NCBI RefSeq assembly: GCF_019703515.2
Contig: NC_059385.1
Location: 31,257,001 to 31,321,000 of the forward strand
DNA length: 64,000 nucleotides
Origin: Myxocyprinus asiaticus
Taxonomy: Eukaryota; Chordata; Actinopteri; Cypriniformes; Catostomidae
Direction of reading: 5' to 3'
The position numbers and the translations under genes are program-made. Of the stretch, positions 39,168-51,204 are shown in pieces. The notes under the pieces were generated by a model. It worked only from the letters and a program-made list of their open reading frames with translations, was not told the origin of the DNA and made no database searches. Each line of letters starts with the position of its first letter. Position 1 is the first letter of the stretch.

Positions 39168-41253
39168 TGATGTTGAAGTATTTGTTTGGCTACAGTGTGT
39201 TGCAAATGAAATGCAATCACAGGTCATGAGAACACAGAATTATCAGGCCAATAATCGTCAGAGCATATCAAATTATCTCCCTCTCAACATAACAATGTCT
39301 TTCCTCTCAGAAGTGTCTCCCAAAGGCAGACAACAAGCCTCTGACATCCTTTGACAATGCTTCTGTCATGTTAGACAGGCTAACAAGAACTGGAGGTCTT
39401 TTGGGAATAAGTGAGTTCTCTGCATGACAATAGCTGCGTTATAGTTAAAGAAGCATATCTGCAAAAAAACACGGATATGTCGACCACATCAAGCTAGACT
39501 CTCACACTTAACACAACAAACACAAAGAACAACCCAGCTGTCTTCTATTGTTCATGTGCACATGTTAATTTATCATTTTAATTATGAGTAATATGTTGAT
39601 TATGTGCTAGCTGATATGTGAAGTATGTAGATAAATTATTTGGACTTTTAAGCTATACTATCAAATGTATACGTTTGTGTGCATTGGATAAAGAATATCA
39701 CAACAAGTTGCATTCATTAAAAAAAAAAAGAAAAATGCTCAAGCACACTTTTCAAGCAAAACATAAAAAAATACATTTGTTTGGTTTTAAATGATAAATG
39801 ATAACATTTGCACTGTTCAAATTGAATACACATATTTGAACACTTTCTGGTTGTCAAATGTTAGTAGAACATGTTAATGTGATGAACAACAGGACACCTG
39901 TGTGAACCTGAGGTGACCTTAAGTCACATTTACATTAAATATCAATGTTTTTAAAAGGATTTTGTTTGTAATTATTTTTAATCTTTAATGTGTATGTATA
40001 CTGTATGTGTGTAAGGAAACAATCCAGCAAACTTTAAAGTACCGGAGTTGTTAGAAAAAGATTTAAAAAACACTCTTTTTATTTTTATTTGTACATTTAT
40101 GTTTTTTTATTTTTATTTATTTTTTTATTATTATTATTTTGGTAACACTTTACATCAATGTTCCATTTGTTAAGGGTTTAAAAAGGTGGTTCATTAATGA
40201 CTAATAGGTAATTTACAAATTCAATATACATTGCTGAAATGCAGTTATAACAACATGCATAAAAAGGGTGACTTTCATGCACAAATTGTGAGCCATTTTA
40301 CCTCACATGTTATAAACACTTATTCAACATTAATAAACTATGAAAATGTGTCTTTATGTAAAGTGGACACACATGAAGTATTTATTAAGGAGTTGCCAGC
40401 ATTAGAAATTACACGACAGTTGCCCTTTTTATTCATGTTGTTATAACTCCCCTTTATAAACCCGTAACAAAGGGTAAAATAATTTAAAGTCTTACTCACA
40501 TTTTTTCATAATAGCACCAGAAACATCATGAGTTTTAATGCACAACCTCAGAGTTGTGTCAGTGTCCCAGTGTTTAATGGATCAATGCCCTGACTAGTGG
40601 CTGAATTTGCATTTACATTCACAATGTACTGATTCACAACATAATCACATAGGGAGCGTGATGAGACACAGCACTTGACACAAGTTGGTTAAAAGTCATT
40701 GCATTTTTGTGCAATTTTAAGTGTGCAGTTATGTGCTGTTGAATTTATTGAAAGATGTGTTTGATTGTACACAAATCATTGTCATTTGAAGGTCACTGCA
40801 ACTAATAAAAAGCATAAGAGGTGCAGCAAAATAAAATAAAAATAAAAAAGTTTAAAGAAGTGAGGTCTGAACGTCTACCCGAGACACTCAAAGTTCTATT
40901 TTCTTTTGCAAAAAACTGCAACTTGGGCTGAAACTCCACAGAATTTGTTGGCGGAGCTACTGGATAATATCAAGCATAATTTGCAGTAGGGGAGACCAGG
41001 GCTTGTAGTTACTTTTCACTCTAGTAAATATTTCTTTGGGTAGGTGATTTTAAGTGAATTTCTAAGAGAATAACCCTTCGAGGGAAATTATGGTGCACTA
41101 GCAGCAAAACATTTAACACTGTACATACACATGGCATACACTATATGTAAATAAAAATGTGTGATTTTTTGAAGGAATGCAATATACAAACACAATATAC
41201 ATAGTACACACAATAAACATAGTGTACATTACAACTACAGGAGTAAAATTTCT
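39168..41253. other. Intergenic DNA, no gene seen
   Basis: AT-rich. A GGTAACACTTTACA motif near 40141 is the usual end of another fish MITE, but no partner end could be assigned. No conserved coding sequence. Confidence 0.4.
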
Positions 41254-41269
41254 GTTCCCTATCTGTCAC

Positions 41270-41440
41270 TCACTCGACGTTGTGTCGATGTAGTGACACT
41301 AGGGGTCACTCTTGGGAGCCCAAGACACCTCTGGTCTTTGATAAAAGGCCAATGAAAATTGGCGAGTGGTTTTTGCATACCACTCCCCCGGACATACGGG
41401 TATAAAAGGAGCTGGTATGCAACCACTCATTCAGATTTTC
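41270..41440 (+). promoter_or_regulatory. DIRS-B 5' terminal repeat promoter module
   Basis: Contains GATGTAGTGACACTAGGGG, CCAATGAAAATTGG, an octamer-like TTTTGCAT at 41371-41378 (one change from ATTTGCAT), short arms GAGTGG/CCACTC around it, and TATAAA at 41401-41406. Function is inferred from the motif set and its conservation in other copies. Confidence 0.6.
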
Positions 41441-41656
41441 TCTTCGGAGCTGAACGGTCACGCTCACTGAGCTGAATTCCCATGACTCAGTGGCTTCTGC
41501 CCCCTCTGCACTGGTGCACTGCAGAGAACACCCCTGGGTGCTTCGGCAGAAATAAAAGAGTCTAAAAAAGTAAAAAGCATATTTCTCTAAAAGAGTATAT
41601 AACTCTAAAAGAGCGGCACACACAGAACGTGTTTTTAAAGACGCATCTTTTTAAAG

Positions 41657-42982
41657 ATGCCTTTCCGTTTGTGTTATTCCTGGTTGCGCTCGTTATCTCT
41701 CGCCTTCTGATGGTCACGATCACTGTCTTTCATGTCTGGGCACTGCTCACACGGAGACAGCGTTCGTGGATGGTTCATGTACTCATTGCGAGAACATGTC
41801 CATGGCAACAATGCGGTTGTGGCTTATCTTCGTAAGAAAGCAAGCCACCCCATAGGCTTCCCCCAGCGCAGCTAGAACTGGGGGTGATTTGGGGACCCCA
41901 ATGGGACCACCTCCGCCAGGTATCCCCCCACGGACCTCCCATTCCCCAGCACGCTCATCTGCCCCGATCGGGCTTCTGGATGAGTCCGCCAGCTCGTCTC
42001 ACGGCGAGTTCGACCTCTTATTCGGAGCCCACGAAGGTGATGAGCCTCAGCTGGGCTCCTCCCTTCAGGTGCAGTCGCCCAGTCACAGGCTGATGCGGAG
42101 ATGATGACATGCTTTCCCGGGCAGCCGAGAGCGTCAGGCTAGAGTGGAACCCTCCACTCTCCACTGAACCCTCGCGGCTCGATGACTGGTTCCTGGGCTC
42201 GCGGCACCGCTCACAGCCACGCCCCCATCCCTTTCTTCCCAGAAGTGCATGAAGAGCTGACAAGGTCGTAGGAGGCACTTTTTACTGCCCGATCCAGATC
42301 TTTCAGCTTCCCCGCCCTCACTTCCCTCGATGGTGGGGTGGCCAAGGGCTATTCCCCCAGTGGATAAGGCGCTTGCGGTGCACCTATGCCCGCAGAGCGC
42401 CACCACCTGGCATGGGCGCCCAAAGCTCCCTTCCAAGGCCTGTAGGTTTATGTCGTCTCTGACGGTCAAGGTCTACGGTGCCGCTGAACAAGCCGCATCC
42501 GCTCTGCATGCCATGGCTCTCCTGCAAGTCCACCAAGCCAAGGCGCTAAAGAAACTGCACAAGGGTAGTTCCGCCCCGGGATTGATGCAGGAGTTGCGCT
42601 CAGCGACCGACCTCGCTCTCCGGGCGACGGTCACGGCGCGGTCTCTCGGGTGGGTAATGTCCACCTTGGTGGTCCAGGAGCACCACCTTTGTCTCAACCT
42701 GGTCAAGATGGGAGAGGCCGACAAGGCACGGTTCCTTGCTGCCCTATTTCCCAAGTTGGCCAGTCCGGCTACACTGAGGACTTTGCCCAGCAGTTCTCAG
42801 CGGTGAAGCAGCAGACGGAGGTTATCCAGCACATCCTGCCCCGGTGCAGCTCAAGATCCCGCACCCTGTCTGCTCGTTGCCAAGGGCGTCCCCCTGCGGC
42901 CCAGCCCCAGCATGAAGCTCACCACAGGAAGCAGACACCACCCATCTTGCGGCCGCCAAGAAAGGCTTCGAAATGCCTCTGA
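41657..42982 (+). pseudogene. DIRS-B gag-like gene remnant
   Basis: Starts MPFRLC like the DIRS-C gag, then shifts frame after about six codons. The middle and C-terminal parts read well at 42330-42806: VHLCPQSATTWHGRPKLPSK, ALHAMALLQVHQAKALKKLH, MQELRSATDLALRATVTARS and LVVQEHHLCLNLVKMGEADK. The C-terminal SRSRTLSARCQGRPP and AHHRKQTPP are proline/arginine-rich. Several frameshifts make it a pseudogene. DIRS gag-like proteins are thought to package the element RNA. Confidence 0.78.
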
Positions 42983-43480
42983 GAGGGGCAACCCGGGGAC
43001 AACGAAACCCACTGCTCTGGAGCTGGTAAGCATGCCACTCCATCCCCCGGTGGAGGGCCGGGAGGAGAATCTTTTGTTATCTTTGCATTTAATTGCGCTG
43101 TATGCCCAAGTGGCTGTGGTACCCAAGAGTTCAGCAAGAGCGGTTTCCTTGTTCCCTGGATCACATACCCGGTGTGCACGGCCGTCATCATGACCACCAT
43201 CCACCACTCCATTTTGGCAGGTTTGGCGCTCCAGCGGCGGTCTCCCCACCCCTGAGCGCCCAGCTGTGGCACAAATCCGCCCCCGATGTGACAGTCTCCA
43301 TGGGTCATGGGGACAGGCCTCTTCCCCCCATCCCAGGCTGTTCTGGGGGTGGTCACAAGGAGCCAGGTAAGTACTTCGATGTCCCTGAACTCAGCATGGC
43401 CACGATACGGTGTGGAACCTCAGGCTCCACCCCACCACGAGGCCCCACCCACCAGTACGTCTGAAGAGATTGTCCCTCCG
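42983..43480 (+). other. DIRS-B spacer between gag and RT remnant
   Basis: Corresponds to the non-coding spacer at about 59.7-60.3 kb of DIRS-C in the opposite orientation. Overlapping frames on both strands are shadows. Confidence 0.5.
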
Positions 43481-43765
43481 GCCGAGATGAAGAAGGTTTG
43501 GAGTTGGACTCAGTCTCGTTGAAAGCGTGCCTCACGAATGAGCGCAGGAATGACCGAGGCATATCTAGGTATAGACACACTGGCACACAGCTGGCCCCCT
43601 GGACTTCGCAAATATGCGTTTCCCCCAGTGAGCCTACTTGCACAGACCCTGTGCAAGGTCAGGGAGAATGAGGAGCAGGTCATCCTGGTAGCACCCTACT
43701 GGCCCACCCAGACGTGGTTCTCAGACCTCACGCTCCTCGCGACAGCCCCACCCAGTGGACGGTAA
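43481..43765 (+). pseudogene. DIRS-B scraps of RT plus methyltransferase-like tail
   Basis: A few codons of the RT start (PAEMKK) run directly into the RT end (FGVGLSLVESVPHE frame of the LELDS region), then into EAYLGIDTLAHSWPPGLRKY, FPPVSLLAQTLCKVRENEEQ and VILVAPYWPTQTWFSDL. The last block corresponds to the Dam-like methyltransferase position of DIRS1 elements. RNase H is gone. Confidence 0.72.
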
Positions 43766-43789
43766 GTCCTTAGGGAAGCACGACCTGAT

Positions 43790-44443
43790 CATCAGGTTCC
43801 TGAGAGGTACCTGGAGGCTGGAGACCGCACCTCGTTCCCTCTGTAGTTCTTCAAGGTCTACAGAGAGCCCCCTTTGAGCACTTGCAGTCAGCTGAGCTTA
43901 AGGCACTCTCTTTGAAGACTGCCCTCCTGACTGCGCTCACTTCCATCAAGAGGGTAGGAGACCTGCAAGCGTTCTCTGTCAGCGAAACGTGCCTGGAGTT
44001 CACCTGGAATGTGCCCAAGTTTCCCACGACCCCTTTTAGGGACCAGGTGGTGAACCTCCAAGCGCTGCCCCAGGAGGAGGCAGACTCAGCCCTGACGTTG
44101 CTGTGTCCGGTGCATGCTTTATGCATCTATTTGGATCACACATAGCGCTTTAGAGTCTCTGAGCAGCTCTTTGTCTGCTTTGGTGGACAGCGGAAAGGAA
44201 GCACTGTCTCCAAGCAGAGGATTGCCCACTGGCTCATTGATGCCATAACTATGGCATATGGTATGGTAGTGCTTTGGACCCATTCTACCAGGGGTGTAGC
44301 GGCCTCCTGGGCCTTGAGCAGGGGTGCCTCTCTAACAGACATTTGCAGAAAAGCGGGCTGGGCAACACCCAACACCTTTGCAAGGTTCTACAATCTCCGG
44401 GTGGAACCGGTTTCATCCCATGTAGTGGCACGTACAAGCAGAT
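43790..44443 (+). pseudogene. DIRS-B tyrosine recombinase, truncated
   Basis: Retains HDLIIRFLRGTWRL, ALSLKTALLTALTSIKRVGD (first arginine), then after a small deletion FPTTPFRDQVVNLQALPQEE. A stop follows LDHT near 44145. In other frames it keeps KQRIAHWLIDAITMAYG, HSTRGVAASWALSRGAS (H-x-x-R present) and TPNTFARFYNL (tyrosine present). The N-terminal third is missing relative to DIRS-C. Confidence 0.82.
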
Positions 44444-45284
44444 AAGTCTGGGACAGCCGGCCGGGTGTATCGCTTGCGCATAGCGCCTTTCACCTCCCCT
44501 GAGCTGAAGACGTGCGCCGTTAACTCCCAGTAGTGTTCACAAACTGTGTTCCCTGGTTGATTTCCTCCGAGTCCTGTGGCAGACGAGTTTGCGGAGAGAC
44601 TCGCTGCCAGCCCAGTACACATGCTAACTAAAGCCCTGTACTGGGGTAGGTGCTCCGCATGTGGCGGTTCCCCGTAGGTAACCCCATGCGACATATATCT
44701 TCCACTAATTCGTTTCCCTGTTGGCAAACTGCGTCTTCCTTGGGCAGAGGCCCCTGTGCCCCAGTCACCATGCTTTTAGTAACTCCTCCCCCGTTGGGTA
44801 GGACCTACCATGGGACTTCCCCACATGCATACTTCTGACAAGACCATGTGACGTATTTCCACTTAAATACACCCCCCCCCCCTTTGGGCGGGGTGTGGTC
44901 TCCACAAAGATGAGCTGTATGAGCTGTTTGAGCTTTGGATCAATACAGTGTGTCCTGCATTCATCAATGAGCCTATAAAGAGGGGTGAACTCCACGCTGA
45001 TCCATGCTGCTTCCGACGCAGTGACACTGCTTCCACTCTGCTTGAGTTTGTGTCTGTAGCCTGCTAGCCTGTTTAGCATTTTTTATTTAGCTAATCTCCA
45101 CATTTATTCCTTTATCTTTGCTACCCTACATCAGTTTTTTGCTTTTTCTACATTCATCGTGATTTATACTGCATGCATCCATTTTAACCTCTGTGTTTTT
45201 TACACGGACTATTGCATCAAACTCAAATTCAGAAATCAAACTCAGGAACCACAACATCTGTACAACAAACAACTGTGTTAAGTC

Positions 45285-46075
45285 ATGGCACCAAAACACG
45301 TTATTGCTGCTTGCACTGCATGTCACATGTTTACTATAGCTTCATCTGTCAGCAGTGAGGGATTTACATGTGATAATTGCAAGGAATTTGTTAGGCTGAC
45401 GGAGAAGATTAATGAGTTAGAGACACACATCCAAACACTAGCTGAGGTCAGCGAGCAAGAGAAGCCGGTAGATATTGTTCGGATGTGGGTAGTACAGTGA
45501 GCCATGTACACACTTCGGTTCTGGCTGTAGAGACCCCACAGCAGGGAAACTGGGTAACGTCTATGTGGCATTCCTGCAAAACAAAGCAACAGCTCTCTCC
45601 CGTTCATGTTAGGACTACCAACAGGTTCTTGCCACTAAGTGACGCACCCACTGAGAATTCTGTTGAAAGTGAGCTGTTTATAGGAGATTCTATTTTAAAG
45701 AACATGAAAATAGAGACTCCAGATGCCCTTATTGAATGTTTGCCTGGTGCCAGAATGCCTGACATCAGATCAAATTTAAAAGTGCTGGCTAATGCAAAAC
45801 ATAGATTTTCTAAGATTGTTATTCACGTCAGCACTAACAATCTTTGACTTCCCCAGTTGGAGATCACTATAAATAATGTTAAAGAGGTTTGTGAACATGC
45901 AAATACCACGTCAGACACTGTAATATGTTCTGGCCCCCTTCCTGCTCATTGCAGTTACGAGATTTATAGTAGATTATTGTTACTGAATGGCTGGATGTCT
46001 GGGTGGTGTCCAGAGGATAGCATAGGAATTATAGGCAATTGGACAAGTTTATGGAGGTAGACCTGACCTGCTGAA
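45285..46075 (+). pseudogene. L2 ORF1 remnant: zinc-finger-like start and SGNH esterase-like domain
   Basis: The start at 45285 gives MAPKHVIAACTACHMFTIAS and then FTCDNCKEFVRL, with two C-x2-C pairs that suggest a small zinc-binding module. A coiled-coil-like stretch follows (LTEKINELETHIQTLAEV). After a frame change, 45485-45847 reads NRFLPLSDAPTE, LFIGDSILKNMKIE (GDS block of SGNH hydrolases), CLPGARMPDI and KIVIHVSTNN (block III, usual glycine replaced by serine). A stop and a last frame (CSGPLPAHCSYEIYSRLLLL) follow. Esterase domains in CR1/L2-like ORF1 proteins are established; activity here is unlikely. Confidence 0.75.
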
Positions 46076-46389
46076 GAGCAACAGACTCCATCCAGGGATG
46101 GTGCCACTCTCATTTGAGGTAATTTGGCTCATAGTTTTAATAGTGTTATTGTTTGACTCACAGGGACCCAGGTCAGGAAGCAGGCATACTTGCTTAACCA
46201 ACCATCTGTTAGCTGCCTTGAGACATCACACAGTTCACAAAAACTACAACACATAGAGACCGTGTCACCTAGTCACATATCATATAATGTTGCTCGAACA
46301 ACCAAACACAAAACCCTAAAATTCAGAAAAAAAACCTTGATTGATGTCAAACAAGAAAATGACCAAAACAATAGAACATACAAATCTAA

Positions 46390-48590
46390 TAAAATTGGGC
46401 TACTATACATTAGATCTCTTTCATCTAAACACTAATTGTAAATTTAATTATTACAGACCTTAGTTTGAATGTGCTCTGTTTGACAGAAACCTGTCTTCAA
46501 CCAGATGAATATATTAGTTAAATTGAGTCTACTTCCCCAGGTTATTGTTATAAACATGAGCCATGCTCTTAAGAGAGCAGCTTGGAAAATGGAACACAAG
46601 TGGAAGAGTACAAAATTATAGGTGTTTTGCGGTGCACGGCAGGATAGTGTCTCTAGCTACAGACAGGCTCTAAAAGAAGCCAGGTCTGCACATTTTAGTA
46701 AACTCATAGAAAATAACCACAGCAATCCTAGATGCTCATTCAGTATCATTGCTAAATTGACAAAGAATAATGACTGAACCAGACATTCCCTCGCAGCACA
46801 GTAGTAATGACTTTATTAATTTCTTTACTAATAAAATTGAAACCTTTAGAAACAAAATTGGAATTATGCAACCGTCTGCCACAGCACCCAGTGTCTCTCA
46901 ATATTCCCTATGAGTAATTTCAGTCATTCACTGTCAAAGGTCAGGAAGAGCAAACAAATGTATTAAGTACATTAAAGCGTCAAAAGCAACAACATGTATG
47001 CTAACCCGATACCTACTAAACTTCTGAAAGAGTTGTTTCCTGTTATATCAAAACCTCTTCTTAATATTATTAACTCCTCACTATCATTTGGGCATGTCCC
47101 CAGAAACTTTAAACTGGCAGTAATCAAACCACTTATGAAGAAACCACAGCTTGATCCTGCATAGTTAGCTAATTACAGACTGATCTCAAATCTCCCATTT
47201 ATGTCAAAACTACTATAAAAGGTAGTGTCCTCCCAACTATGTTAATTTTTACAGAGAAATGGTATATGTGCAGAATCAGTCAGGATTTAGGCCCCATCAT
47301 AGTACTGAGACTGCACTTATTAGAGTTACAAATTACTTGCTCTTCTCTCTCATTTGATCGTGGCTGCATTTCTCTCCTAGTGCTTTTAGATCTTAGTGCT
47401 GCCTTCGACACCATAGATCATGACATTCTCTTGGATAGGCTTGAAAATTATGTTGGCATTTGTGGATAGGCATTATCTTGGTTTAGGTCCTTTTTTATCT
47501 GACCTTTACCACTTTGTCTGTGTAAATGGGGGAAGTGTCAGATTAAACTAAATTGAAATACAGAATGCCACAGGGCTCAGTTTTAGGGCCTCTTATTTTC
47601 TCCTTATATATGCTTCCCCTGGGAGACATTATCAGGAACCATGAAATTAGTTTTTACTGTTATGCAAACGATACCCAACTTTATATTTCCTCGAAACCTG
47701 ACAAAATTTCCCAATTCTCCAATTTAGCAAAACATATCAATGATATCAGGGATTGGATGGCTAGAAATTTCCTTCTACTTAATTCTGACGAAACAGGGGT
47801 TTTAATTATTGGACTAAAAACCTTTTAAAAATAAGACACTAGTCTAGAATTTCACTCATTATGGTTGAACTGTTATGTCATCTTCTACTGTAAAGAACTT
47901 GGGTATTATATTTGATAGAAATCTGTCCTTTAAAATCACATTTCCAATGCTTCAAGAACAGCATTCTTCCACCTCAGAAATATTGCTAAATTACGATATA
48001 TGCTTTCTGTTTCTGATGCCAAAAATACTAATTCATGTGTTCATAACCTCAAGACAAGATTATTGTAATGCATTACTGGGTGGCAATGCATACAACTCAT
48101 ATACTCATACAGCTGGTAGCAGCTTGAGTGCTTGCTAGAACCAAGAAATATGATCACATCAGCCCAATTATACCATTGCTACATTGGCTACCTGTTAAGT
48201 TTCTTATTAACTTCAAAATCCTTTTAATTACTTACAAAGCTTTGAATGGTCTAGCTCCTCAGTATTTTAACAACTTTCTACCATGCTATAATCCATTACG
48301 TTCATTACGATCACAAAATTACGGCCTGTTAATAATATCTAGAATATCAAAATCCACAAAAGTAGGTAGATCCTTTTGAGAAAGTTTCCTATTTGGCTCC
48401 TAAACTATGGCGTAATCACTGGCACGTCAGCAATGGCGAGAGAGAAAAGTAGACTATTTTATTTATATAAATTCCGCACCTGCACTGACCAGGACAATAA
48501 AAAAATGGCACTCCATGTCAAAAAAGTTGCCGACCCCTGGTCTAGACTAAAGACTTATCTGTTCAGCCAGGCATACACCTAATTTATCAA
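46390..48590 (+). pseudogene. L2 ORF2 remnant: reverse transcriptase, endonuclease mostly deleted
   Basis: A short endonuclease start (KIGLLYIRSLSSKH, then LCLTETCLQPDEY in another frame) runs near 46560 directly into RERAAWKMEHKWK-type sequence that normally lies after the endonuclease. The RT follows: VLLDLSAAFDTIDHDILLDR (motif A intact), MPQGSVLGPLIFSLYMLPLG, then CYANDTQLYISS, in which motif C YADD has become YAND. The C-terminal part reads VKNLGIIFDRNLSFK, SRQDYCNALLGG, SPIIPLLHWLPVKFLINFKI and LKTYLFSQAYT. Stops and frameshifts are frequent. Confidence 0.82.
48411..48539. mobile_element. Short hAT-like fragment inside L2 ORF2
   Basis: Interrupts the conserved AP(K)LW...SRLKTYLFS region of the L2 ORF2. 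It ends in GTTGCCGACCCCTG, the complement of the hAT terminal repeat type CAGGGGTCGGCAAC. The other terminus is not clear. Confidence 0.5.
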
Positions 48591-48970
48591 CTTATAGTTG
48601 TGCTGCATTAGTCAGGTCTGCCAGAACCAGAAAAACTTCTTATATTTTATAACTCTAATATTTTATATTATTCTATTTGTTTTCCTGTCTCATCCTCGGG
48701 ATACATATCCTGAGGTTGCCAGATCCAGCTCTGGTCCAGCCCGATGTCCACTCCCACTGCTATGGGTCGCTGAATGATAACTACAGCCTGTACCAAGCAG
48801 ACAGCGAGGGGCACTTCAATCATCTGGACTTAATGACTTGTGGCAGCAGGCACAAACAACTTTCTGTAGCATTTTCTTCTCTAAAATCTTGGCTACTGGG
48901 CAAATAAAGCAACTGAACATTTCCAATATTTTTTGCCAAGAAAAATAAATAAAAAAATCCTATTGTTAAT

Positions 48971-49621
48971 TTAATGCCCTAATTGCGGGTTAAATTGGCA
49001 TACTGGGAACCTGCTGTTTATTGACCCACACCCCTTCATGACATGCTTGCTGAAATGAGGAGCACATTCAGCAGTAGGCTGATCCTGACTCTGTGCAACT
49101 GGGAGCTTGCAGAATGCCATTTGTGCCTACTGCCATAAGACTGTACAATTCATCCATCATGTGCAGTGGCACCACTAACTTTTGTAAACTTGGATCATCT
49201 TTTTTTTTTTTTTTTCCATACAATGAAATTGAATGGTGTCTGAGATTAACATTCTGCTTATAATTTTATTTTGTGTTCCATGGAAGAAAGTTACACTTGG
49301 GTTTGGATATTCATATTCACTTTTTACAGTACACTTTTTTCATTGTCAAACCTGCCTCATACCCCAATCTAACCCTTAATTTTCATCTCTCCAGAGTATC
49401 AAATTTAAAGTATCTGTATATACTTCTGAGTGCAGTTCAATTTTGTTTTTATCTTTTTATTTTTGATCTGTTTGTCCTTCAGACTCCAGATATTTTTTTT
49501 TATTTAGACATATGAACAAGAAAAGTCAAAACACACTCAGTGGATAAAAAGGTTTGTACAGTTTTGATGGAGGAAAACAGAAACAATATATGAAAAGGCA
49601 AAGTTTATTTTTCTTCTTCAC

Positions 49622-49687
<66 letters not shown>

Positions 49688-51190
49688 TAAGTAGACAGCC
49701 TGTGTCATAGATTTGTCAACATCAGAATCAGATATATCAAAAGGTACTTTTCTTGCTTGGTAAAACAAAATTGTTGCCATTAAACAAGAAACTAAATCTT
49801 GATTGAAGGTTTAAAACTATGTAGCATCAGAATGATCTCCCGAAAAATCAATGTTTTGTCTGCTAAAATCTTTGTATGCTTTCCAAACACCCAAAGCTGG
49901 AACTACAGTTGCAACATTCTGCGCAAGCACAAGAACTTTCTTCTTTGAATGGACTTGAAGTGACAGGCATAGCGCATGGGAATTTCTGAAACATTTTAGT
50001 AGAAGGTACATAAATATCTCCTAACTCTAACCCAAACCTTATCCCTATCCATAACAGTGCTGGGACCAAAACAGTTTTCTTTCACTTCTTTGCTAATCTA
50101 GTATCTGAGATGTGAGGTCAAGTGCATAGTGCAGACAATTTTCAGGGCATGAACATTCACAGCATGGTGCCGCTTGTCTTGAATTTGGCACATTCAGTTT
50201 AGAATATGGATGGAGAAACAATCAGAATTAAAACGCTACTTGCTGAGTGATCGTGTTTGTTGCATATGAGTAACATGCATAAAGTAAAATAATTTTGGTG
50301 TGAAGACAAGTAAAACATTTTCAGTCCATTTTTACACAAATTGTAGTGTTGACTGCCTTCGTCAAGCTACTATTGGCAGCGCAAGGGCTAGGCTAATGGG
50401 GATTAAGACAAGAATGTTTTCAGTAAATACTTGAATGTTTTTATCATCATGTAGTGATGTCAAAAGTACCGGTGCTTCGTAACTAGTTGATACTAAAATA
50501 TAAATGTATTTTTATATTAAGTAATATATGTACAAATTAATGACACCGGTCATTCTATAGAATCAATAACACCAAATACAAACTCAATTCAGTACCCACG
50601 CACTGTCTTGTTGGCGTCTGCTGTGTATGTGCACGCATGCAAGAGGACTGCCCTTGACTCACGAGTGCGGCTACGTGTGAACAGTCAGTCTTGGTGAGAT
50701 ACAAGATACTGTGTTGAGCGCTTCCATCCGGATGCAATAAGTACCAAATATTTAGATTTCTAAACCTGAAAACAAAGAGTAGGGCTAATATACAGATGTG
50801 CTTGAAAAATGAGCTAATTTTAGGTCATGAGCCAAGACGTTTGCGTTTTTGCCTAACTTTTTTATAAGACACAATAACAAGAACCTAGCAAACTTTGGCA
50901 AAAAAGTAAAAACATTTCTCATCAAAAGCACCTATTTCAGCCTATTTACAGCCTGCTATCTTTCTAAACTAACTTAAAGCACTTAAAGAATCAATAAAAT
51001 ATTATAACACTGGCAATTCCACTTTCTGCCCGTTTAGCAGCTTGGCAGCAGTTACAGACTGTATCGAATTGGGTAATTTGAACAATAAAGCATGGTTACT
51101 GTATGTAATTAAATTCAGACGGGCTCCGCCGATGTTCAAAGGGGTAATTCCTACAGTGGTTTCTGTTCAGGAAGCCCCGTTCTTTTAATT
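48971..51190. other. Intergenic repeats, no gene seen
   Basis: A LINE 3'-tail-like scrap at about 49080-49165 (CTACTGCCATAAGACTGTAC). A MITE scrap at about 49216-49295. A T run at 49200-49215. The stretch from about 50450 to 50760 looks like a repeat that begins GATGTCAAAAGTACCGGTG. No conserved frame. Confidence 0.45.
49624..49689. repeat. (AT)n microsatellite with adjoining T run
   Basis: More than 50 bp of pure AT followed by about ten T. Tyrosine/isoleucine-rich minus-strand frame across it is an artefact. Confidence 0.95.
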
Positions 51191-51204
51191 CAGGACGTTC
51201 ACTC

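Larger units (their letters stand above)
41254..44905 (+). mobile_element. DIRS-B, internally deleted DIRS1-like element
   Basis: Plus-strand copy of the DIRS-C lineage. It keeps the 5' terminal repeat with promoter motifs (41254-41440), a gag-like gene, short scraps of reverse transcriptase, the methyltransferase-like tail and most of the recombinase. At least two internal deletions remove nearly all of RT and RNase H. The 3' end is cut at about 44905, inside what is 3' non-coding sequence in DIRS-C, where an L2 element begins. Confidence 0.86.
44906..48970 (+). mobile_element. L2/CR1-type non-LTR retrotransposon with esterase-like ORF1
   Basis: Plus-strand LINE directly following DIRS-B. 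It has a 5' leader with CTGCTAGCCTGTTTAGC, an ORF1 with cysteine pairs and a GDS esterase-like block, and an ORF2 with RT. Nearly the whole endonuclease is missing near 46560. The 3' UTR carries GGGATACATATCCTGAGG-type sequence and an A-rich tail near 48945. ORF2 is broken by many stops and by a short insertion at about 48411-48539. Confidence 0.82.
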
